Shown here one piece after another: positions 45,532 to 57,725 of a stretch of DNA of 64,000 nucleotides. The number at the start of each line of letters is the position of its first letter. Within the stretch, counting starts at the first letter, position 1. The notes beneath the pieces were generated by a model that saw nothing but the letters and a program-made list of their open reading frames with translations, made no database searches and had not been told where the DNA came from. This stretch comes from Impatiens glandulifera (lineage: Eukaryota; Streptophyta; Magnoliopsida; Ericales; Balsaminaceae). Location of the stretch: assembly GCF_907164915.1 (NCBI RefSeq), contig NC_061868.1, positions 27,151,819-27,215,818 on the forward strand, written 5' to 3'. A program made the position numbers and the translations under genes.

Positions 45532-47336
45532 AATTGATCCCTCTATTTATATGCAAAATAATTTATATCCTCTAGTACTATTTTTTCGAAATTGGACAAT
45601 GGACAAATTTGGCGTTTTATTTGCCCTTTGTTCATTTCAGTTTATTCTTGAATCATGACTCACCCTTGACTAGGATGATAAATTGGTTGGTTAATGTTTG
45701 TTTAAATATAAAATGAATTGTAAGGATCAAACTTTGATGAGAATCCTAGGATTTTATGCAGGTTCGATTCTTTGAATGTTTAATACTTTTCAATAAATTT
45801 GAATGACATGAATTCTTTACTATTATAGAACAAGAGTACGATGGGTCATTTAGGATTTAGTCTAAGATGCGCTTTCAAAGTATTGTGTTAATGGACAAAT
45901 CTATGCAATGGTTCGGATGAGCTGAAGTCTACCATGAAAAAATAATAAAAATTAAAAATTATGGTACAAATTTGACATTACCCCATAATTTCTTAAATTT
46001 TTAATATAATACACAATTATTTTATCTATTTTTTTTAAAATAAAGACAACATATTTTTATACGATCTCGTTTTATCCATAATTTTTTCTCGTGATTTTTT
46101 AAGCTCACCCAACTCGGATTTCTGGATGCCTCATTGATTGTGTATGATTTATTAGAAAAATCCAATTTAATGGCTTAGGAATTAGTTTTTGTTTGATATT
46201 CTATTCATGCATTTTTTTTCTCATTTAGTTTTAAGAATCTTTTGTGGGTAATATAGTAGTGTTGAAACGGCAGCTATAAGTATGAAATCGGTCGTTCGAC
46301 ATCAAGGAAAAGGTCGACCGAGTTTTGGACGCTACAAGCGTTCGAATAAAAATAAATAAATAAAGAGTTTGCTAAGATTTGAACCACAACTCGTCATTTG
46401 CATTGCGCTAATGCTTCAAGTCACAAAGTTAGAGGCGCTTTTTCTTTTAAGCAAAAAAATCATCAAACTTTTAACCCTTCCTTCACTCCCTAAAGTTGAA
46501 AAATAAAATAGAATAAAGGCAGCTTCTGGGATTCTACCCAAGACCTACTTCACAGCTCCCACAGTGCAACCCCTCAAACTAACCCAACCAAGCCCCCACT
46601 TGTGTCAAAACTCGTCTACCCATCTTCAGTCAACCCATGCCCCCCTAACCCATGGTTCAAATCGGCCCACTACCTAGTCAGCTTGTTCTCTTAATAAACC
46701 ATCTAACCTTAGGCCAATTTGGTTTATTTTTAATGTTCTTTTTTGTCTTTTATTCTTTTTAATTATAATCCTCTAATTAATTCTAAGAAAATCCAAAAAA
46801 TATGAAAACACAAAATTATTTTGTTTAAGACCCGTTTGATCCTTTCGTTCGTTTCCTTATTTCTTTTATTTACATAATTTGCATTAAGAAATTCCAAAAA
46901 AAACATTTATAATAAATAAATATATATATATATAAACAATAAATTTGAACAGTTTATTTGAATTCATTTTGTTTCTTCCTTACCTTTTACTTCTTGTATA
47001 GGTACCTGGTTTTCTGGAGCCTTTGTCACTCGCCTATAGGATATAGCAATTTTCTTATTTATTTTAAATTTAGAATCCATGACAATGACGTAAACGCTTT
47101 CCCTAGGCACATAATGATACAAGCTACATGTTTATGTTTGGATAAAAATTTAGGAGAATGTCGTATGATTGGATAAATATTGTCAATGTTTAAAGTAGAG
47201 ATCATAAGTCGATGAGAACTTGAGATATAGTGTCGATGCCCTTTCTCACGTGTAATCAAACACTAAACCATGAAAGAATCTCTAAAACGTGTTTGAACAC
47301 GCAAAATATTTTTCTTTCTTAATTTTCGAGGAGTAA
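45532..47336. other. Unassigned, probably LTR-derived DNA
   Basis: No coding region. It precedes a Ty3-type leader and primer-site-like sequence at 47337-47534, so part of it may be the LTR of that + strand element, perhaps starting TGTTTACAAATTG at 45524. No second LTR copy is present to confirm this. Confidence 0.35.
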
Positions 47337-47534
47337 ATTAGGTGGCGACTCTAAAAAAGTCAAAGTTAGTCTAAATCGACATTTTTATAAGCACTCTAGT
47401 TGCACTTATCATTTTGGTTTCTCGTCTCACTCTAGAGGAATATGAGTTATGGGAACGACTATCGAGTATCAAAACTCTTTTTTGAAAAGGGTCGATTTTT
47501 GGAATTATAACTTTTCTAGCGACTCTGTTGTGGA
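47337..47534 (+). mobile_element. Leader and degenerate primer site of a Tat/Ogre-like element
   Basis: Contains ggtggcgactct (47343-47354) and, at 47517-47534, TAGCGACTCTGTTGTGGA, which I read as a worn form of the TGGCGACTCTGCTGGGGA primer-site sequence that I recall from Tat/Ogre Ty3 elements. Between them is text typical of their leaders (tatgagttatgggaacgactatcgagtatcaaaactc). Confidence 0.5.
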
Positions 47535-47659
47535 TAATAATCGATGTTTAGATTGAAATAAACTTTTGGTCAATCTTAACAATAATATTTTATAACTTCA
47601 AAAAAACAAAAAAAAAATCTAAAAAAAATAAAATCAAAAGATTAAAATAATAAATAAAG

Positions 47660-49500
47660 ATGAAAAAGGGTACATCACCAGACTTCACCTTTCTACGTGC
47701 ATTGGTTCAATTTTGGACACATCGCCCTATTATTTTGAGGTAGTACATGTGATGCATTTTGCGACTTCATATGTACACCTATAGTATTATGTACAAAGAT
47801 TTGTCAATGATGAATATCGATATGTTCCAAATGCTTGAGCGATGTTCTATGAGCTTTAACTTCGGTCTCAAGATGGATCTCCACTTCCATATTTAGTGTG
47901 TTTTCCTTTTAAAGGTAGTGCTAAGGTGTGGAGGGGAGAAATACCCAATTGAGTATATGATATCTTAAGTGGATGACTTCACTTGACATGTCAATGGTTT
48001 AACCTTTTTTATGATTTAAATAGTCAAAAAACATGGATCATTGTTATGCATCAATTGCCACGATATAAATACGTGCATATTATACTTATATAAATACGTG
48101 TATGCATTATAATTAAGATAAGCATCTACGAGTGCATTTTGACTTAAAAAAGAGACATCACATTTGCTTATGTTTAGTGTTTGTGTAGGTTTATGCTCGA
48201 CGCTACAACTCTTATTGATTTGGGTCATCCATCACGAGCATTGTAGGTTGAACCATGACATGTTAATGTTAAAGTGAGATAAGCAACATTTGAAGAAATG
48301 TTTTAGCCATGAAGGTCATGATCAAAAGTTAATCATATGCCTCCTATATTTTTAAGTGGAGCGACACAAAGGCGATAGTCTGAAAAATAAAAATTTGACA
48401 TTTATGCTATGTTTCTACAAGAGGCCTAACAAACAAATAAAGAAAGAAAAATGCTAAATGGAGAGGAAAGAAGGCGCTCAAAGAAGATTTGCTTTTTCTA
48501 TCCATTATTCATTTATAAAGTACATTATATTTTAATAAACATTGTGTACATTTGTAATGTGAAGATGAGGGGCGAATTCTTATAATGATTCATATGATTT
48601 ATTATTAACCCTCACATTTAGTACTTTCATTTTAACAAAAAAACAACTAGTTGGAAAGTTTGTCTATCTTTCCTTAAGAACACATATATGTATAAATAAT
48701 AATATGGGTCATCATTAGATTAATGTGACGTCTCTTCTTAACCAACTTTCTAGATCTACAGGTTCTTCATGACGAACCAAAAAATGAGATCCATTTATTG
48801 AAACCATGAAAATAGTGACATATTTGACTAGTCTATACATACACAACATTTATATTGCATATAGATATTAAAGGTCATCACTCCACAAAACGCATTCACA
48901 ATATTTTGATTATCTTTTGCTTCAAGACATGGACGTTCGTGTCATCTAGATAAAGACATTACTCGATCCACACAACGATAATTAGAAATTCAATGAGGGT
49001 AATGAAAATTGTTTCTTCAAAGTCCTATACATTAGTATGTTTAACAGACGTAAGTCCATTTTATCCTTTTGAAGAATATTTGAATTCAAACTTAATGAGT
49101 AACTAAAAAAAGCTAACCACATGGCAATTAAGAAATGTATTGTGGATATACAAAAATGCGGAAATGTTATCTCAATGTAGAAAATTGAGAGATGATGCAC
49201 TCCATTAATGCCTACTATAGTTTGATGAACATATACTATATTAACAAGCTGCCATAAGTATAAACAATGGCATCTCAAAACAACTCAAGTGTGTAGAGAT
49301 ATTAAGGATGAACACATGATCCAATTTTGTGAATATCATTAAATATGGGGACATTTCACTAATTGGTGTTTCAAACACAAAACCAAGATGCACGAGATCA
49401 TTGGTAAATATTAGATCCCAATTATAGGGAGGGAAGATTCATCCACGCAACCCAATACACCCTAAGGACATAAGAGAAACAGAAGTTTGAAAGCATCTAG
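47660..49500 (+). pseudogene. Decayed gag region of a Tat/Ogre-like element
   Basis: A short frame from ATG 47660 reads FLRALVQFWTHRPIILR before a stop (47741-47743); this recalls the 'alvqFWdp' segment at the start of Tat/Ogre ORFs. At 49328-49369 the + strand reads CEYH, stop, IWGHFTNWC, followed by FKHKTKMHEIIG: a C-x2-H-x4-H-x4-C finger followed by the FKHKVQELI-type helix found in Tat/Ogre gag proteins. Between them all frames are broken. The element is cut off at 49678 by the insertion of Copia element 2; no polymerase is recognised beyond that element in the same sense. Confidence 0.45.
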
Positions 49501-49678
49501 AGCACTTTTGGTAATTCAAACTTCATGATCTCTTGGCGAATAAAAAATGAAACGAGCGACATCACAAGTTATCTTTCTTTGTTGTTAAAAAGGTGTATAT
49601 GTATTTTTTTTATTAAACTTTCTTTTGTTTAGTGAAATTAATGTTTGTGTCTTGCACCTAATTCGATTTAGTATCATA

Positions 49679-51361
49679 TGATAGGATCGACTTTATCGAT
49701 AGAGACGGGGGTCTGGCTATTGATGAAGGCTTATGAAAAACAGTTTGAAAGAAATCCTGTTAGGGATTTAATTCCATTTCTATTCTACGCAAACTCTTGT
49801 AAACACTCGAAACAGATTCACTATAATATGAATCTCAAGATGAAGCTCTAGATGGGTTTGAAGCTCAAGATGAAGACTGAAAAGATGACAAATGAAAGAA
49901 CACAGCAGTTTGTTTATGGATGTTCGGAGAAACTCTCCTACGTCACTCCTTCTTCCAACCACCGGAAGGATTCACTATAATATGATTAGAATCAAATACA
50001 GTTTGCACACACTTAGCTCACTATTAAACATAACACACTCTGTTCAATTTACAATATAAAGAATATCACTCAGCTAATAGTGTTTTTGATTCTAGCTCTC
50101 TCTTGATTCACACACAATATAATCAGGAAAGCAGCTTCACAATCTGAATATTCAAAGGCTTGAATTCAGTAAGCAAGATGATAGAGAGATTGTTTCAATT
50201 CGTTGGGCAGATTGTCCGTTGTCATAAGGATTTGATAAATACTGAGTAGAGACTAACGGTCGAATCTTTAGAATGATACGTGGCACTCTTCCATTGGAAA
50301 GTCTCCATAGTACACAGCAAGTTCTGAGCACAAGGATCGTGGCCGTATAACAACTGGTAGTGCGCCGAATATTCCATCAGGGATGTACCTGCAAAACAAG
50401 TAATATGAGGGAAATTCTCTTACGTGGCATTCGTTGGTTGGTTGCATATAACTGTTGTACTAAACTTCACTAGAAAGTGGAGCAGGAGTAGAGTACATCT
50501 ATAGCACGTGGGTAGGCGGGTGCTAGCTTCAAGCATACTGCTTAAGCTGAGCATTAGACGTATTTCAGTTAGACGACCTCGTCTAATGAAATCAAGCATC
50601 CCCGTCTAAAAGCAGAATCTATTAGACCGCCTAGTCTAATGGGATTAGACTTACGTCTAATTACAATCACTTCAGACTAATCTGAAGGAGTTAGAATACA
50701 CGTCTAACTTTCACTAATTAGACTACACGTCTAATTATTCACTAACCATTAGACTGCACGTCTAACTCCACTGAGTTAGATTGCACGTCTAATTTCGGTT
50801 CTACTTCAGACTTGTCTGAAGGAGTTAGACTTACGTCTAACTTTCACAATCCAATAGACTGCTCGTCTAACTCCACTGAGTTAGACTGCACGTCTAATTC
50901 CGTATATATTAGACTGCACGTCTAACTCAACTGAGTTAGACTGCACGTCTAATTCCGAGATCTATTAGACTGCACGTCTAACTCCACGAGTTAGATTGCA
51001 CGTCTAACTCCACGAGTTAGACTGCACGTCTAATTCCGAGATCTATTAGACTACACTTCTAACTCCACGATTTAGACTGCACGTCTAATTCCGAGATCTA
51101 TTAGACTGTACGTCTAACTCTACGAGTTAAACTGGACATCTAATTCCAAGATTTATTAGACTGCACGTCTAACTCCACGAGTTAGACTGCACGTCTAATT
51201 TTGTGCATCAAATGCCAAATCGGTCTAATGAGCCTTATTAGAGCCAAGTCTCATGAAATATGATTTCGATACACCTACATCAAATAGCATAAATCATTTC
51301 ATCATCAAAATCCCAATAGTCAAACTATTTCAACACATAGTCAAAATAATTTAACCCAACA
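49679..51361 (-). repeat. Left LTR (3' LTR by sense) of Copia element 2
   Basis: 1683 bp, TGATAGGATCGAC...TTAACCCAACA. It contains the block tatggatgttcggagaaact...cctacgtcactcc near 49916-49950 and a palindrome array at about 50565-51225. It differs from the other LTR mainly in the number of array units. Confidence 0.9.
50565..51225. repeat. TTAGAC/GTCTAA palindrome array, left LTR
   Basis: Units such as TTAGACTGCACGTCTAA alternate with ccgagatctattagac and ctccacgagttagac, giving a higher-order period of about 50-60 bp near the right end. Confidence 0.9.
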
Positions 51362-51362
51362 A

Positions 51363-51375
51363 TTTCCCCCTTTTT
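51363..51375 (-). promoter_or_regulatory. Polypurine tract of Copia element 2
   Basis: On the - strand AAAAAGGGGGAAA lies two bases before the LTR start TGTTGGG; this primes plus-strand synthesis. Confidence 0.8.
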
Positions 51376-51545
51376 GATGATGAAATTTAAAACATGCATA
51401 AATATATACCAAAATATGCATTCATCATATAAATAAACAAACCATGTTCACTTACATCACACTTCACAAACTTTCAAGACCAATATTCAAAACATCATCA
51501 AAGAAACATTGTTCGAGAAACTTAAACAGAGTAAGAGAAAAGAAA

Positions 51546-54500
51546 TTATTGTTCTTCTTTTTTAACTCGAGGATCGGTTGGGCTCATGTCTTGACTAGAT
51601 AGCATATTTAGAAACGGAGAAAGACTGCGACCACCACGACCGCTTCCACTTTGTCTACCACCACGATCACCGCCACTGGCATGACCTCTTTGATCAAACT
51701 CAGATTGCCTATCGCGACCACCACCACTACTTCGGCCTCCACGATCACCACCGCTTCGACCTCCTCCTCTTTTAGTTGGCCTAGGATTTTCATCATTACT
51801 TGGAGCTCGTTTGGATCTAGTGTCGATTGACACACCGTCACTCCTTCTACTTGACTCGCCTTGGGTGATTCGAGGTTGATCTCTTTTAGCATCAGCTTTG
51901 GCATTCTCCTTTGCTTGAAACTTCCTTATAATAGAGTCAACAAATTCCTATCGTTCACCATATATTCTTCTTAAACAACCTTGAATTTCCACCATCTGAT
52001 CTTCACCAGGCTGAATTCATCCATACTCTCCCTATGTCGGTCATCATTGATGTGCCTTTCAAGGTCCATCATTTCAGATTGACGGATGTAGAGCTTCTTT
52101 TCAAATTTGAAGAAGTTTAAGTTTGAGACGTGAGTCTCATACATGTTCTTCTTCAGCGTATTGTCCAGTTCAGTAAGAACTTTGATAACTTCGTCAAAAT
52201 CCTTTCTTTCTTCTTCCTGGGTGTTCAAAGTCTTTATCATGCTCTTCTGAAGAGATGAGAGCACAGAAATCATAGACTTTAAAAGATTGATAACTTCAGC
52301 ATAAGATTCTTCATTTGATGAATTCTCTTGAGACTCTACTGCCATACTCTGAATCGGCTCAAAGTGGGTATGAATCTGCATAGATTGCTCCGGTTGATCT
52401 TTCTCAGCCACCTTATCAGCTTCATTCTTCTCTTCTTCTAACAGTTCCCTTTCAGCTCTCTGAAATCTTTCATGCAGATCTCCAGAGTAGTGAAGAGGAT
52501 TATTGACATTTTCATGAACACTTCCCACAATGATGTTGGGAAATGGAAGGGGCCTGACATAACTTGTATATTGGTCCTGTTCCTCCTCAGATGAGGAACT
52601 TTCTTCTTCAACAAACTTGTCTTTGGAGGGTTCCCCCTCAGATCTGATGATCTATGGCTGAGTTACATCAGCCACTTTCTCTCGGGCTTCCTCTGTTATC
52701 AAAACAAGGGATATCACAACATTTTCATCAATAGGAGCATGAGCAAACTCTTCAACCACATCTTCTTCAACCACTTCTTCTTCATTCGTTAAAAGAGCTT
52801 GTTCAGGCTCTTGAATAATCACTTTTACTTCTTCTTCATGAGGATTCTCTTGAATGGGTTGATCCAGAATACGTCTTTCTTCAGCAGAAAGATTCCCAAA
52901 TTCAATCAAAAGAGCAGCATCTAGCTCATCGGCATCATCATTATCATCAAGGATATTCATCGGTTCATGATCATCAAAAGGTTTTGCTCTAGAGCAATTA
53001 GCGCCATGAACGTATCGGGTAGCAACCGAGACGTAATTATCCATGATGTTTTCCAGCCTTTTCAACACTTTTATTTCCATTTCAGAGCCTTTCTCAACTG
53101 GGTTAAAATTAGCCTTTCTGGCTTCAAGAATTGGGAATAGTGCTTTTCCACATAAGCACACTTCAACAAGATCCTTCCTTTTCAGAGCTTCAGTCACCTC
53201 TAAAGTTTTAGCCCACTTGAGAACTTTCTTCTCATTGGCTACACATTTCTTCCATTCTCGATTTATTGCAGAATTTGATAGGGTTTCATTGTACTTGGCA
53301 GATAGTCTGTCCAAGGACCATGATTCAAAAATTTCCAACTTTTCAGCCGCAATGGCTTTAACTTGATCCAACACGAGGTCAACAATGCTTGTTGCCTCCA
53401 ATACTTCTTCATAAACCGGGGTTACAATATCTTTACCTTTTCCAACAACCTCGACGGGTTTTGGAGTAGGTTTGGGTTCACTGAAAGTAATTCCACTCGA
53501 CATCCTTGCGGAACGCATCAAATCGAACATTGATTGGGGTTTCTTGCACAGCTTAGTAGGGATCTCTACACGAGTAACCTTCCTAGCTACTAAAGAATCT
53601 TTTTCAGCAGATTTACCAAAAACAAGGGTAAGGACTGCACCTTGTTCTAGTTGAGAAATTTCTGTAGCACCTGCGGCTACTTGATCGGGTTGAACAACAG
53701 GAGACTCAGTCATGTTAACATTTTCATTATTTGGACCAGCTGACTCAAGAGCGGGCCTTTCAACAATATCTTTTATCGGAGTAAAAACAGATTCATCTTG
53801 TTCCACTACAGGAACATCAAACTTAGGCACATCGGCCACAAGTCTAGAAGAGGACGTTACCTTCATTGATTTCGACGCGCGGGGCGCCTTCGACTTCTTT
53901 TCCTTCGAGACACTAGATCTCGAGGGCTTTCTCAGAATGGTTTCCAGAGAAGACAGAGAGGACATGGGAGTAGCAACAAGTACGCCTGGACATTGCCTTA
54001 ATCTTGAATCGACTGATTTAGAATCCTTCTTCGTGGAGCTTTTCAGACTGGAGGAACTAGCCTCCGATTCATTCACGGTCTTTGATCTCTTTGCCCCCGT
54101 TGACATAATGGAAGCATACTGCTGTTTGGATCGAGTAGAGGGCTTACCACCTGTCTGATAACTAGAAGCACCAGAAGCAGACTCCATATTATTCTTCATC
54201 CTCATTAAGGTGCTAGCAACAGTAAGGGTAGAGAATACCCTAGGAGTGTTGATCTGCTCAGGTTCACCCATAAGAACCCCAAATTCTCCATCAATCGACT
54301 CAGTTGAGCAGCATACGTTATGCTTTCCTTGTTTACTTGGGAGATAGAAAAGCAAAGGTTCTGGAAAAGGGTAGATGCCCAGTTTACTTGGATTCCTTTT
54401 GAGATGGTGCACATATAGTCAAAACGGTCTTGACTGTAGAGATGAAAGGAACCAAATTTCCCTTGGAGAGCTTTCGCTATCACATCGTTCAGCAAAATGA

Positions 54501-54902
54501 AGTGGGGTTTGAGGACTTTCTTGTTTCCATTTACATGGATCATTGAGCCATCGGCAAAAAAGGCCTTCTTCATCTCATGCATTAAGTCAGATGAAAGAAT
54601 CATGTCGAACGTGTGCCCCTCCGTCGGAAGTTCAAAGAACTCTGCATATACAGTTTCATCGAAAGATATTTCCACTCCGTTGACGGTTGCTACGATAGAT
54701 TCGCCCACCATAGTTATAGATTTGAAGAACTCGCGAACTTCTTTTTCATAGAAGATGAATGACTTCCAAGATACTTCCTCAACCCAGAATACTCTAGGGT
54801 TCTGAACATATCCACTAGTTCCGGCTGATCGAAAGTGTAGACCAATGGAAAGTCCACCTGCAATGTACAATGACCCATAGTGATTCTTTTGTTCACCATT
54901 TT
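51546..54902 (-). pseudogene. Long accessory ORF of Copia element 2, frameshifted
   Basis: Read on the - strand from ATG 54902, it begins MVNKRITMGHC...VDFPLVYTFDQPELVDMFRTLE. It then changes frame into a segment (within 54870-54205) with FYEKEVREFFKSI, FDETVYAEFFELPTEG and LLNDVIAKALQGKFGSFHLY. This is the layout of a plant transposon/retroelement accessory domain often annotated 'putative plant transposon protein'. A second frame change leads into 54412-52652, a Ser/Lys-rich low-complexity region followed by Glu-rich helices. A stop at 52652-52654 is followed in the same frame by 52528-51971, partly coiled-coil. A third frame change gives the C-terminus (to 51546) with an Arg/Gly/Ser tail of repeated GGDRGGR and GGR words, an RGG-type RNA-binding tail. 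The intact protein would be about 1100 residues. Its function is unknown. Confidence 0.65.
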
Positions 54903-55259
54903 TGGAGGAATATGAACAGACACAAGATTTCTGAGAGATTTAGAGAGAGGAATGCAAAGAAAACTAGGGTTCTTAAGGATTTCGAGAGATGAAAAGCTTT
55001 CAAACTCATGCAAAGATATCCTTATATAGACAATGAAAAGATATGCAGAATAACCGTCACTTTTCTTAAGGGTATGGCCCATCAATAAATGTTATATGTC
55101 ATTTTCAAGGAGTCATCATTAAAAATGAGGGTATATCAGTCATTTTCTTTAAACTTGAAAGACACGTGTCTTCCCGTTGTTAATAGATGACTTTTTGATA
55201 TTTCAGCGGGAAAACCGGATAACTCCTCACGTGGGACAATTGTCCTTGATCAATCTAAT

Positions 55260-55650
55260 TGGCACGTAGTTAGACGTTTTTCTTACTACATAAATCCATA
55301 TATCTAAACGTCTATTAGACGGATGGGTCCATTAGACGCATACGTTTAATTCCGTGTTGTATAAAGATACGTCTAATGTTTATTAGACGTGTACGTCTAA
55401 TTCCGCATGAACACCACGTGTTAGACGTGTGTTTGATTAGACGTGAGCATCCTCTTGCTCATGATGTAAAAATATCTAACGTCTATTAGACGTGTCCGTC
55501 TAATCGCGTAGGTTTTAAAACCTCAACATATAGACTTAGATGCATAGATTTTGAGCAAAAATACGTCTAAGTACAAACCGTTTCTTTTAGAAACACTTGT
55601 CTAATAGACCGATTAAGAATATTCGTCTATAGAGTATCCTTACTTCCAAA
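55260..55650. repeat. TTAGAC/GTCTAA palindromes inside Copia element 2
   Basis: Between gag and the accessory ORF, words such as attagacgtgtacgtctaat recur at least six times. They are the same type as the LTR arrays but more diverged and less regular. Confidence 0.75.
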
Positions 55651-56012
55651 GTAATTTTCCCTCTCATTTTGTATAGGGACAGAAAGGCATAAGAGACAAT
55701 TTTTGTGGTCCAAAGACCAAAAATATTTTTAACAAATAAAAACATTTAATCTACTAGAATGGAAAAAGTCATTGTTGATCTTCTAGGCTGTGTACTCAAA
55801 AGAGTATTCTTCTTGCTTCCTTCCTGCAATGCTCCTGCATCACCTACAAAAAAAAAACTATTTACACATTTTGGTACCCATATTCAATTGGGTCCTCGAT
55901 CAATTAGTCCCTTAGGAATCCTTATTTGAGTTATTCTGATGGATTTCTCATTTTGTGTTGTGATTAATGTATAGGATTTTGACTTAGCAGATGACTTTCT
56001 GCTAGCCACTGA

Positions 56013-57680
56013 TCACTTAACTTTTGAAGAAGATTTTCTTTTAAAACTCCTTGACTTAGAGTTAGGTTTTAGATTGCCAGACTTGTTAGCTGCTTCTAGC
56101 TTATTCTTAAGCCATCTAACAGTTGGCGGAACATAAATTATTTCATTTTTGAAAGTTACTTCTTCATGAATAGGATCAGATTCAATGTCAGTCATACTCC
56201 CTTTGACAAAACTTATTGGCTTAAGCTTGTCAGTTGAGTTGGACTTTTTGCATGACAGGTTAGGGTTATTGCTATCAAATCCCAATCCGGATCTAGATCC
56301 AGCAGGTTTTAACTTGCTGATCTGATTTTTGACAGCTTCTCCGGACCTTGTCCATGCACAGACAACATAGTTTAACCTTTTGTTTTCAGATGAAAGGGTT
56401 TGAATCTGTTCTTTGAGCATCTCATTCTCAGATGAGATCTCTTCAATCTTCTTTTCAAAAACATTGGACTCTTCAGTTTGAAATGAAATTGGTTTGTTTA
56501 CATCTGGTGAGGATTTAGTTTCATTTAGGGATTCTACTAGCTTTCTGTACTCGATGACCATGTCATCTAGTGCAGCTACCAGTTGTTCCCTTGAAAACCT
56601 TTCGGATGAGAAGTCAAATATCTCAGTCTCCTGAGTCCTTTATTCATCTTCTCTTGCCATGAAGTAGGCCACCTCTTCTTAATCACTTTCACTAGATGAG
56701 AAGTTGGAATCACGGTTGCTTCGTTTGTTCTTCCCGTCACCTACCATAAGAGCCTTTAGCTCTTTTCCATAATCCTTGGCATCATCACGTTTCGGCTTCC
56801 GGCATTCCGATGCATAATGACCTTTAATACCACAGTTAAAACAAGTAACATTAGCTTTAGATTTTTTATAGTCATTAGAATTTGAAGAGTTAGAGTTAGA
56901 GTTGCTCTTCTTCATGAAGAAGCCAAACTTCTTCACAAAGAGAGACATCGCATCGCTGCTTAGATGTTGATCTTCCATCTTCACATCCAGAGCGGTTGGT
57001 GGCTTTTCAGTAGTCACCAGCGCCTTGGCAATAATAACGGATGTGGGTTGATCTTCTTCCATCCTACAGTTCAACTCGAACTCATAGGCCTTTAGATCAA
57101 CAAAGAGATCAAAGAGAGAGATCTTGTTAAGATCTTTGGATTCTCTCATTGCCATTGGCTTTATGTCCCATTCCCTTGGAAAAGCATGCATGACCTTGAT
57201 ATCAAGCTCCCTGTTGCTATATATCTTGCCTACGATGGATAGGGAGGAGACAATCTTGCTGAATCTGGTGTCGAAGTCGTTTATTGTTTCACCAGGACGC
57301 ATCTTGAAGCTATCAAACTACTAAGTGACAACCATAATCTTGTTTTCCTTGGTTTGCGCGTTACCCTCACATAGTTAGGTGAGTCTATCCCAGACCTCTT
57401 TGGCAGTATCGCATTTGATAATATAGTTGAACATGCTATCATCGAGAGATCTGTACAGAACATCAAGAGCAATGTTGTTGAGGTTGTTCTGCCTCTTCTC
57501 TTCAGCGGTCTAGTCAGCTTTCTCCTTATCGATCTTGATAGGACCTTTTGTGACGACACTCCACATGTCGTTGTGAAGAGAAGAAAGATGAGCACGAACT
57601 CTTTTCTTCCCTACAATGTAGTTTTCTCGAGAGAAAGTTGGAATGCCTATAGCACTGGCATCATTGGTTATGGTCGACAT
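56013..57680 (-). pseudogene. gag relic of Copia element 2 with CCHC zinc knuckle
   Basis: One frame of about 555 codons from ATG 57680 to the stop at 56013, broken by six in-frame stops: codons 57 (57510-57512), 102 (57375-57377), 120 and 121 (57318-57323), 334 (56679-56681) and 347 (56640-56642). There are no frameshifts. Order: UBN2/DUF4219-like N-terminus; MRPGETINDFDTRFSKIV region (from 57302); zinc knuckle CFNCGIKGHYASEC (C-x2-C-x4-H-x4-C, near 56800-56850) preceded by an Asn/Ser run; an acidic SSSESD stretch; a coiled-coil (SSENEMLKEQIQTLSSENKR); and the SGLGFD...SFVKGSM region shared with Copia element 1. Gag makes the particle and binds the element RNA. Four stops in the first 121 codons mean this copy is dead. 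Confidence 0.85.
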
Positions 57681-57707
57681 TTTTCAGGAAAAACTTGAGA
57701 ATAGAAA

Positions 57708-57723
57708 CATGGCTCTGATACCA
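57708..57723 (-). promoter_or_regulatory. Primer binding site (initiator tRNA-Met)
   Basis: The - strand reads TGGTATCAGAGCCATG two bases inside the LTR that begins at 57726; TGGTATCAGAGC is the standard plant Copia primer site complementary to initiator tRNA-Met. Confidence 0.92.
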
Positions 57724-57725
57724 AT

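Noticed and set aside
46376..46410. tRNA-like A and B boxes on the - strand
   Set aside because: The two boxes are only about 15 bp apart, too close for a tRNA or SINE promoter.
50565..51225. Regularly spaced palindromic repeats resembling a CRISPR array
   Set aside because: Units are too short and irregular, spacers are not unique, no cas genes occur, and the arrays lie inside plant LTRs with tRNA-Met primer sites.
53712..54158. 148-codon open frame on the + strand
   Set aside because: It lies antisense to the accessory ORF of Copia element 2, whose opposite frame carries recognisable domains; no domain in this one.
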